A stretch of DNA of 64,000 nucleotides. Origin: Lysinibacillus fusiformis (lineage in GTDB: Bacteria > Bacillota > Bacilli > Bacillales_A > Planococcaceae). Position numbers and translations under genes: made by a program. Positions 42,825 to 49,965 of the stretch are shown here, piece by piece; position 1 is the first letter of the stretch; the number at the start of each line of letters is the position of its first letter. The stretch spans positions 248,001-312,000 of the forward strand of contig NZ_PYWL01000004.1 in NCBI RefSeq assembly GCF_003049525.1. The letters are read 5' to 3'. Below the pieces are notes generated by a model. It did no database searches, was not told where the DNA came from, and saw only the letters and a list, made by a program, of their open reading frames with translations.

Positions 42825-44183
42825 ATGATGAAAACACTAAAAATAATCAACCAAAATGAATCTTGTTGTCCTACTACTAAGGAAATTAAAGTACAGGAGA
42901 GTATTAATAACCCTAATAAGAATTTACCGATTGTCATAATGGGCGCAGGCCCCATTGGATTAGCTGCAGCTGCTCATTTAGTGGAACACAAGCAAGCCTT
43001 TATTTTATTAGAAGCTGGGCATGAAGTAGCACACAATATTCGTACTTGGGGGCATGTTACATTATTTTCACCATGGCGATATAACATCAATAAAGCTGCT
43101 AAGGCTTTATTAGATACCTCCTATTGGGAAGAACCTAATTTAGATACGTTACCGACAGGACATGAATTAATTGATCTATATTTAAAACCATTGTCTAATC
43201 TAATGCAAATAAAGCCTCACATTCAGTTGAACTCAAAAGTGGTAGGGATTTCACGACAATTGAATGATAAGATGAAGACAAAAAATCGTGTAGAACAGTC
43301 CTTTATTATTTATATTGAACAAGAGAATGACATCCGTGTGATTGAGGCGAGAGCTGTTATTGATGCGACGGGTACATGGGGAAATCCCAACCCAGCAAAT
43401 TCTACAGGTATATGGCTCCAAAATGAAAAAGCATTAGCAAATCACATTCAGTATGGTATCCCAGACATAAATATGAATACTAAGCGATATGCCAATAAGA
43501 AAATTGCAGTTATTGGTGGTGGCCATTCGGCTATTAATACCTTATTGGCACTTGCGGAATTACAAGAAGAGAATCCTGCAACAAAGCTAGTGTGGATTAT
43601 GCGTAAAAAATCTGTTGAAGAAGCTTATGGTGGCGAAGAAAAAGATGCATTAGCAGCACGTGGCGCACTCGGTGTTCGCATTCACGAATTAGTAGATACT
43701 GGTAAGGTTGAAGTAATAACACCTTTCTATATCTCACAGGTGAAGAAAGATGAGAACATTCATATTGTAGGTATTATAAACGGAGAACAAAAAGTATTAA
43801 CAGGTTTTGATGAGCTTATTGTAAATGCGGGAAATAGACCAGACCTATCAATTAACAGTGAATTACGCCTTTCGATTGATTCAGCAACTGAAAGTGTGCA
43901 TGCATTAGCGCCATTAATTGATCCAAATGTGCATAGTTGTGGCACAGTAAGAGCGCATGGAGAAGAGATTCTACGCCAACCAGAAAAGAACTTCTATATA
44001 GTCGGAGCTAAAAGCTATGGACGCGCACCAACATTTTTAATGGCAACTGGCTACGAACAAGTTCGTTCAATAACGGCTTATTTATCTGATGATGAAGAAG
44101 CGTCAAAACGTGTGGAATTGGAATTACCTGAAACAGGTGTATGCGGTATAAATCTTGCCAATCAAACCAATTCATGTTGTTAA
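42825..44183 (+). CDS. FAD/NAD(P)-dependent oxidoreductase of the arsenic locus
   Basis: A 452-residue flavoprotein. An FAD-binding loop IVIMGAGPIGLAAAAHL is at about residue 38. A second nucleotide-binding loop IAVIGGGHSAINTLLAL is at about residue 228, with the ATGTWG motif of flavin monooxygenases in between. Two cysteine pairs lie at the ends (SCCP near residue 13, NSCC at the C-terminus) and could bind arsenic or form a redox relay. ArsO-like flavoproteins occur in ars operons, and this may be one. An ArsR-type operator precedes it. A truncated copy exists at 35401. Confidence 0.8.
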   Translation: MMKTLKIINQNESCCPTTKEIKVQESINNPNKNLPIVIMGAGPIGLAAAAHLVEHKQAFILLEAGHEVAHNIRTWGHVTLFSPWRYNINKAAKALLDTSYWEEPNLDTLPTGHELIDLYLKPLSNLMQIKPHIQLNSKVVGISRQLNDKMKTKNRVEQSFIIYIEQENDIRVIEARAVIDATGTWGNPNPANSTGIWLQNEKALANHIQYGIPDINMNTKRYANKKIAVIGGGHSAINTLLALAELQEENPATKLVWIMRKKSVEEAYGGEEKDALAARGALGVRIHELVDTGKVEVITPFYISQVKKDENIHIVGIINGEQKVLTGFDELIVNAGNRPDLSINSELRLSIDSATESVHALAPLIDPNVHSCGTVRAHGEEILRQPEKNFYIVGAKSYGRAPTFLMATGYEQVRSITAYLSDDEEASKRVELELPETGVCGINLANQTNSCC

Positions 44184-44189
44184 AAATTT

Positions 44190-44220
44190 GACTGTTAGCG
44201 AAAGCTAGCAGTCCTTTTAA
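44190..44220 (+). terminator. Terminator of the flavoprotein gene
   Basis: Stem GACTGTTAGC/GCTAGCAGTC with a GAAA tetraloop, followed by CTTTTAA. Confidence 0.75.
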
Positions 44221-44285
44221 AAACTAAGGAGAGAAATGGGATGGACACAAAGTTCTTGACCATATACAACAACAACTCATGGGTA

Positions 44286-44395
44286 GTTTACAAAGGATAA
44301 AAAATTGATTTGGAATATTCCTCCTTATCAACTTTTTTATTATCATGAAATGATTTTGTGGGATAGTTTAGTCAAATTAGTTGGTAGCTACATAA
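44286..44395 (+). repeat. REP2 element (copy b)
   Basis: Shares with copies a and c the strings ACAAAGGATAAAAA, TCAACTTTTTTATTATCATGAAAT and AGTTTAGTCAAATTAGTTGGTAGCTACAT. It contains a hairpin (AAAAATTGAT...ATCAACTTTTTT). Its right end coincides with the break in the fragment at 44388-44507. Confidence 0.7.
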
Positions 44396-44507
44396 AGAAA
44401 AAGATTTTGAGAGGTAATTGTTTTGTTTGCTCGATCACTTCAATGCTTGGATTACCAAAAACGTAATATCCATTTTCTTTATAGTCATTTTCCCAAAACA
44501 GTTGCAT
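44388..44507 (-). pseudogene. N-terminal fragment of a possible SMI1/KNR4-like protein
   Basis: Thirty-nine codons (MQLFWENDYKENGYYVFGNP, then SIEVIEQTKQLPL) have GAGG before the ATG, then end abruptly at the REP2 edge. The FWxxxYxxxxY...I..E pattern resembles the start of SMI1/KNR4 immunity-type proteins, an uncertain reading. Confidence 0.4.
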
Positions 44508-44646
44508 AGTATAACCTCTTTTCTTAATTAACTGCAAACTCTCTTAGCAAAGAAATTAAAACATGGTAAAATACAGATTGGTATATATTTGGTAAATGAA
44601 GCGATGAACTATATTCAAAAATCTAATGTAAGGAGCGAAAATACAT

Positions 44647-45702
44647 ATGGCGAGGAAGAGAAAAACGTTACCTAAAAATTTTAATGAACTAATTGAAGCA
44701 GGTGATATTACGGCATTACAAGAGGTATTTACAATGTGCGAGCTAGATGCATATGGTGGTTATAGTAAAACAACAGCCTTAAGCTTTTTCAATGTACCGG
44801 ATGAATTGGTTCGCTGGCTCGTGGAACAGGGGGCAAATATAAATGCGAGAGACAATTACAAAAGATCGGCTTTACATAATCAAGCAATAAGCTGGCGGGG
44901 GAATATTGAATTACTTCTTGAGTTAGATGCAGATATAGAAGCCTTGGATTATCAAAACGAAACACCTTTATTTGCTGCGGCCTCTTTTTTTAAACCAAAT
45001 GCGGTGCGCACATTGGTTTCTAAAGGAGCAAATATAAGCGCGGTAAATATGATGAATGAGACCCCTTTGGACAAAGCTTTAGCAGTATGTAGAAATATAA
45101 ATATTGTTGATCTAGTGAAAGTATCTGAGATTTTTCTGAGCGCAGGTATAGCTGTAACGCCGGAAATGAAAAATTCTATTAAGCGAATTGGGAAAGACTT
45201 TGAATTTCACAGAGAAGGTTTTAATAAAGAATATTTGAACGAAACGGATGAGGCACTTTCCCGTCTTTATAAGCTATTTGATGTTCCACCAGTAGAGAAG
45301 CGTAAAACGCATGATGGTACGTCTCCAATAACAGTATGTACAAAGGGCTGGCAGGCTCAACATAATGAACTTTGGGATTTACTAATTCCTTCGCAAGGAC
45401 ATGCGCAAACTGTACAAGGAGAGGTTATTCGTATTACTGGTAAAGTCTCATACGAAATTTTAGATAACGGCGGCATCAACTGGGATAATGATTTTCGTAA
45501 AATGCTCAAAAGTTTGAACCATTACATTAGCTTAGGTACCCCATTACATCCTGCTGAACTTCAGGAGTCTATCATTTTAGTGAAAGAACTTCACAATGGT
45601 GATGGAGGTGAGGAACCTGCGAGACTATGCGAGTTGGCAGTGCAATGGGTACTTAACAATCCGAATCCGATTGTTTTAGAGCAGCCCGAATATAAGCGCT
45701 AA
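44647..45702 (+). CDS. Ankyrin-repeat protein
   Basis: A 351-residue soluble protein. Residues about 10-165 hold four to five ankyrin repeats (LVEQGANINARDNYKRSALH, LLELDADIEALDYQNETPLF, LVSKGANISAVNMMNETPLD). Residues about 200-351 form a separate domain of unknown family with WDLLIPSQGHAQTVQGEVIR. That stretch, followed by an acidic helical tail, resembles small immunity- or toxin-linked domains, but this is not certain. GGAGCG precedes the ATG. It lies between two REP2 copies. Confidence 0.8.
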   Translation: MARKRKTLPKNFNELIEAGDITALQEVFTMCELDAYGGYSKTTALSFFNVPDELVRWLVEQGANINARDNYKRSALHNQAISWRGNIELLLELDADIEALDYQNETPLFAAASFFKPNAVRTLVSKGANISAVNMMNETPLDKALAVCRNINIVDLVKVSEIFLSAGIAVTPEMKNSIKRIGKDFEFHREGFNKEYLNETDEALSRLYKLFDVPPVEKRKTHDGTSPITVCTKGWQAQHNELWDLLIPSQGHAQTVQGEVIRITGKVSYEILDNGGINWDNDFRKMLKSLNHYISLGTPLHPAELQESIILVKELHNGDGGEEPARLCELAVQWVLNNPNPIVLEQPEYKR

Positions 45703-45745
45703 CATAATTAATGAATCCAATAAGCATTTTTATAAACAATACCAC

Positions 45746-45780
45746 CCCCTTTTCTAAGCACTCAACGCTAAGAAAAGGGG
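45746..45780. repeat. GC-rich hairpin after the ankyrin gene
   Basis: CCCCTTTTCT/AGAAAAGGGG with inner AGC/GCT pairing; no T run on the plus strand. Confidence 0.55.
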
Positions 45781-45811
45781 ATAGTATGCCGTAAGCGTTG
45801 CAACATAAGTG

Positions 45812-45837
45812 GGTAGGTGAGAGACCTGCCTTTTTTG
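45812..45837 (+). terminator. Terminator of the ankyrin gene
   Basis: Stem GGTAGGT/ACCTGCC followed by TTTTTTG. Confidence 0.7.
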
Positions 45838-45956
45838 ATACTATATCTTAACAAAGGATAAAAAGTTGATATGGAGTATTTCTCCTTTCAACTTTTTATT
45901 ATCATGAAATTATTTTGTGGATGGTTTAGTCAAATTAGTTGGTAGCTACATCAAAT
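45838..45956 (+). repeat. REP2 element (copy c)
   Basis: The fullest copy: CTATATCTTAACAAAGGATA, hairpin AAAAAGTTGA...TCAACTTTTT, then GTTTAGTCAAATTAGTTGGTAGCTACATCA. A 17-base string GATCTTGCAAAATCTAA at 45983 recurs at 54101. The rest of 45957-46485 is AT-rich debris without a readable gene. Confidence 0.7.
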
Positions 45957-46485
45957 TTAAATATCGATAATAAGTTGCGTATGATCTTGCAAAATCTAAC
46001 AGAAGACAAAGTGAAACCGAAATACGGATAGTATTATATATGAGTTATTTAATACATACAAATATTGTAGGTATAAGGAAAAGCTGAAGTCTATAGTTGT
46101 AGAAAATCAATGAGGTATTCATCCTGTATTATGTAAAATATTATGTGCTGAGAGAGCGATCGAGATGGGCAAGGGTACGTATTGAATCTCGGTACGTTAC
46201 ATAACGTCAAGAGCAACCTCTCTTCGGAGCTTAACATTTTTCTCATTATTTCGGTTATGCTGATAATAAAGACCACTAGAGAATAGTTCTGTAGTTACAT
46301 TTCAAAAATATATGAACCTAGCGTTAAAACCCAAGTAAAGAATTGCAAGCAATCCCAAACAGTTTTGGGGTTCAGTTCAACTTTGTTCAAAATGAGATTA
46401 ATTTTTAGCAGTAAAATCAATTAAAGTATAGCTTTTTTGATCAATTTTTTTATTAAACTAACAAAAATACTTGCAACACCTATTA

Positions 46486-46503
46486 TAGTACTGTACAGTA
46501 CTA
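46486..46503. promoter_or_regulatory. Perfect 18-base TetR operator
   Basis: TAGTACTGTACAGTACTA, 22 bases before the TetR start. The half-site TAGTACT recurs in the operator at 47116. A TTGCAA -35 lies 17 bases before TACAGT within it. Confidence 0.75.
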
Positions 46504-46524
46504 ATTATGACAAAGGTAAAATTA

Positions 46525-47091
46525 ATGAATCAAAAACGTGTGATTGAAGTAGCTGCAACATTATTTTTAGAAAAAGGGTTTGCTTATACAAGCATGGATG
46601 AATTAGTTCGTGTAAGTAAAGTTTCAAAGTCTAATGTGTATTATCACTTCTCTAATAAGGAAGAATTGTTAGAAGAGGTCGTTGATTATTGGATTGAAAT
46701 GTATCAATCTGCAATTGATGATTTACTATCGCAAAACCAATTATTAGTTGAAGATCGTATCCAACTGTTTTTAAAGCAATTATCACAAGGAGTTCAGACG
46801 AGAGAATATAAGGGGAGCTGTCCATTTATTACGCTTTATATTCAAAGCCCTACAAATGCCACAAAAGTAAAAGAAAAAATAGGTCTTTTCTTTATAGGAT
46901 TACAAACGAAAGTTTCTCTATTACTTAAACAAGGAGTAGAGAATGGCGAATTTAGAAAGACAATTAATATTGACGAGGTTGCATCTCTTTTTATTACAAA
47001 TCTTGAAGGAGCGCTATTTATTTCAGAAACACTGAAGGATGCAACTGTAATCATGAAAACAGCAGATCATTTTTTTAACTTGCTTCGATAA
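46525..47091 (+). CDS. TetR-family repressor
   Basis: A 188-residue repressor with the helix-turn-helix TSMDELVRVSKVSKSNVYYHF at about residues 22-42 and a YxaF/QacR-like ligand domain. I use the ATG at 46525 because AAAGG lies eight bases upstream. An ATG at 46507 would add six residues but touches the operator. Perfect TAGTACT palindromes precede both this gene and the following fusion gene, so it probably represses itself and that gene. Confidence 0.88.
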   Translation: MNQKRVIEVAATLFLEKGFAYTSMDELVRVSKVSKSNVYYHFSNKEELLEEVVDYWIEMYQSAIDDLLSQNQLLVEDRIQLFLKQLSQGVQTREYKGSCPFITLYIQSPTNATKVKEKIGLFFIGLQTKVSLLLKQGVENGEFRKTINIDEVASLFITNLEGALFISETLKDATVIMKTADHFFNLLR

Positions 47092-47115
47092 AAGAAGCAT
47101 TTTTTTTACATCAAA

Positions 47116-47135
47116 TTAGTACTAAATAGTACTAA
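47116..47135. promoter_or_regulatory. TetR operator before the reductase-hydrolase gene
   Basis: TTAGTACTA-AA-TAGTACTAA, a perfect 9-2-9 palindrome directly before the AGGAGG ribosome site. Confidence 0.75.
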
Positions 47136-47148
47136 AAGGAGGATTTAT

Positions 47149-48993
47149 ATGAGAACAGTATTTTTAACAGGTGGAACAGGCTTTATTGGAAAGCAATTAG
47201 TGAAGGAATTAGCCAAAGAAGAGCATGTTACAATTCTTCTATTAGTGAGATCGAAAAGTAAAGCAACACGCATTTTTCAAGAAAAAGGCATCTTAAAAGA
47301 GGGAGTTATGCACTTTATTGAAGGTGATTTGACGAAAATAGACTTAGGTCTAAGTGCTGAAGATAAGGAGTTGGTATTGAAAACGGATGTGATTATTCAC
47401 GCAGGTGGCCCCATGGACATTCAAGCGACAAGCAAGGAGGCAGCTTCCGTATTTTTGAATGGTGCCCAACATATTAGTGATTTCGCTAAAAATATTCATC
47501 AATTGAAGGGATTGCAACAATTTATTCATGTAGTAGGCTATATGAGTCCCTTTGATGATAAAAATAGCAAGATTGCGATAGATGTGTTTAAAGAAGGAAA
47601 CAATTTTTTGAAAATAAAAAATCCATATGAGAAAACAAAGTTTTTAGCAGATCTTTATATCCGTCAGCAGGCATCAACAGTAGGTTATCCGCTTTCAGTA
47701 ATTAATCCACCAACTGTAGTTGGTAGTAGTAAAACAGGGAGTACGGAGCAAACAGGAGGCTTAGGCTTGCTTGTGATGAGTATGCGAAAAGGGCTCATGC
47801 CAGTGATTCCTGGAGGTAAGGAATATAGATTACCACTTATTGCAAACGATGAACTAGCAAAGTTTATTGTGCAGGTTTTCAGATTGGAGCAACCAACTAT
47901 ACAAACATATACACTTGTTGAAGATAAAGAACAAGATCAAAATATTTCAGAATTATTAGATGCTATGTCAGAAAGTATGAATATGACTGCACCTAAAATT
48001 TCTGCCCCATTGCCATTTATGAAAGCACTTATGAATAGTGGCGTAAGCAAAATAACCCAAATTCCTGCTGATGGGCTGAACTTTATTACAAATCGAACTT
48101 TTTCAAATGGTTCAGCGAAAAAGATTATGGGAGAAGATTGGTTTAAGGAGACAAATGTAATGAAATTTTTTCCAGCCGTAGTAGCTGATCTGGATTATCG
48201 CATGATGTATAAAAATGGTCAGGACAGTCAATTATTTAAACGAACATTATGTAATAATACTACCATTTACCAATCACAAGGAGAGGGTAAACCGTTTATT
48301 TTATTACATGGTTTATTAAGTGATGGAGAGGATTTATTTCCTTTAGGGAAAGAGCTTCATGAAAAAACGGGTCGACCTGTATGGATCATGGACCTTCCAG
48401 GTTTGGGACGTTCTCCTTTTAAACGAGAGAAAAATCTTTTAAATATCTATTTGAATGTAGTGAAAAAGTTATTGGAGAAAGCTACTAATGGTGCCCATCT
48501 AATTGGCCATTCATTTGGTGCGTATATTCTTTTGGAAGCATTAGTACAAAAGTACATAGATAAGAAGTATACAATTACTTTACTTCAGCCACCTGTTGCT
48601 AAAAAAAATGCTAACTCGATAAATTTTCCTCAATTTATGAACAAATGGACATTGAAATTGGCTCCTACTAATTTGATAGAGCGTTATTTATTAAGTAATG
48701 GTTTATTTGAAAATACGGAGAGTATCCCTAAACATTATATTGAAAAAATAAATAAAAGTTTTACTTCTCCTAGAATTTTAAATACTACGGTTCAGCTTAA
48801 CAGTTTACTTTTGAAAAACGTTCAAGCTGATTTCAATGAAGTAACAAAGTATAATCTTCGCATTATTTGGGGGAATTATGACAGAGGCTATTCTGCTCCT
48901 TCGCACCTGGGTAAGGTTGATTTTGTCCCATATGGTCATCATTTTCCTCTTAACCATCCGAGTGAAACAGCTAATTTGGTAATAAAATTGTAG
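47149..48993 (+). CDS. Two-domain fusion: NAD(P)-dependent extended SDR reductase plus alpha/beta hydrolase
   Basis: A 614-residue fusion. Residues about 1-360 form an extended short-chain reductase of the thioester/fatty-acyl reductase type. It has TGGTGFIGKQL at the start, VIIHAGGPMDI, and YEKTK (Tyr-x3-Lys) near residue 162. Residues about 365-614 form an alpha/beta hydrolase with ILLHGLLSDGED, GHSFGA (nucleophile Ser), a likely acid in IIWGNYDRGY and a likely catalytic His in VPYGHHFPLNH. This pairing could hydrolyse and reduce an ester or thioester. It is under a dedicated TetR operator. Substrate unknown. Confidence 0.82.
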   Translation: MRTVFLTGGTGFIGKQLVKELAKEEHVTILLLVRSKSKATRIFQEKGILKEGVMHFIEGDLTKIDLGLSAEDKELVLKTDVIIHAGGPMDIQATSKEAASVFLNGAQHISDFAKNIHQLKGLQQFIHVVGYMSPFDDKNSKIAIDVFKEGNNFLKIKNPYEKTKFLADLYIRQQASTVGYPLSVINPPTVVGSSKTGSTEQTGGLGLLVMSMRKGLMPVIPGGKEYRLPLIANDELAKFIVQVFRLEQPTIQTYTLVEDKEQDQNISELLDAMSESMNMTAPKISAPLPFMKALMNSGVSKITQIPADGLNFITNRTFSNGSAKKIMGEDWFKETNVMKFFPAVVADLDYRMMYKNGQDSQLFKRTLCNNTTIYQSQGEGKPFILLHGLLSDGEDLFPLGKELHEKTGRPVWIMDLPGLGRSPFKREKNLLNIYLNVVKKLLEKATNGAHLIGHSFGAYILLEALVQKYIDKKYTITLLQPPVAKKNANSINFPQFMNKWTLKLAPTNLIERYLLSNGLFENTESIPKHYIEKINKSFTSPRILNTTVQLNSLLLKNVQADFNEVTKYNLRIIWGNYDRGYSAPSHLGKVDFVPYGHHFPLNHPSETANLVIKL

Positions 48994-49170
48994 CACTAGC
49001 AAATGAGAGTGTGGGACAAATAAAAAGCGTGGAGTAAGATCGTGCAAAAAAAAGATGAGATCTTGTCTCAAGTGTCCGAAACTATCTGACATTTAAGAAA
49101 AAGAACGTCAATTAATTTAAGTAACATCCAATAGTTTAATAGTAATCAGGAACAAAAAATAAAATTAATA

Positions 49171-49198
49171 AAGACACCTAGGATTAACTAGGTGTCTT
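49171..49198 (+). terminator. Hairpin after the fusion gene
   Basis: Stem AAGACACCTAG/CTAGGTGTCTT with loop GATTAA; only a short T run follows. Confidence 0.6.
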
Positions 49199-49377
49199 GA
49201 ATTCTGTCTAAATAATATAGACTTTAAATGTGTGAAAATCGCCTAATCTTAATGGATTTTTATGGTAAGACTATACTTAATTTTTTTGTGTGTATGGATG
49301 TTCTTATCTAAAATGAAAATAAATCAAGATATACGAGAGGGTGTCAGGAAGTCCATATACAGCTGAGATGAAAACTT

Positions 49378-49532
<155 letters not shown>

Positions 49533-49606
49533 CTCCTTAAGACGAATAAAATATTCATCGTAACAATTAATTGCACTTCCAATTGTCAGACAATAATCTA
49601 ATCTAA

Positions 49607-49765
49607 GCCAACAGATGCAGCAGAGAAGCGCTAGAAGAGTTAGGTGTAAAGGTAATAAGGGTCAAGGATTGTAACGCAGAAGTTAAATTTAATGGCAATC
49701 AATATTTTTTCATAGCGGAAATAATTGAAGTGGATTTTGGAACTGGGTCTTTATTCTTTATCTGA
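49607..49765 (+). pseudogene. Nudix-hydrolase fragment
   Basis: The frame REALEELGVKVIRVKDCNAE, then VKFNGNQYFFIAEIIEVDFGTG, ends at TGA. REALEELGV is the second half of a Nudix box. The N-terminal half is missing where REP1 copy b lies upstream. A small hairpin GGGTCA/TGACCC follows at 49784-49806. The rest of 48994-49923 shows no gene. Confidence 0.6.
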
Positions 49766-49923
49766 GAATAGAAATTATAAAAGGGGTCACTGAGTTAAAC
49801 TGACCCTGAATGAGGGAAGATGTGACGGTCAACCAAAATCTGATTGACGAGATTTCTAATAAGGAGCTTGCTACTAAGGATTTGAATTTAAAAATAATAA
49901 GGTAGATTTTTTTTGTGACATTC

Positions 49924-49945
49924 GTGTAACAAACCGATATTACAC
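49924..49945. promoter_or_regulatory. Inverted repeat GTGTAA-N10-TTACAC before the lipoprotein gene
   Basis: GTGTAA at 49924-49929 and TTACAC at 49940-49945, 20 bases before the start codon. A likely operator or activator site. Confidence 0.45.
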
Positions 49946-49965
49946 TTGGTATGGAGGTGTGTTAC

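Noticed and set aside
46091..46276. 61-codon minus-strand frame
   Set aside because: No ribosome site, no family, and it lies in repeat debris; likely chance.
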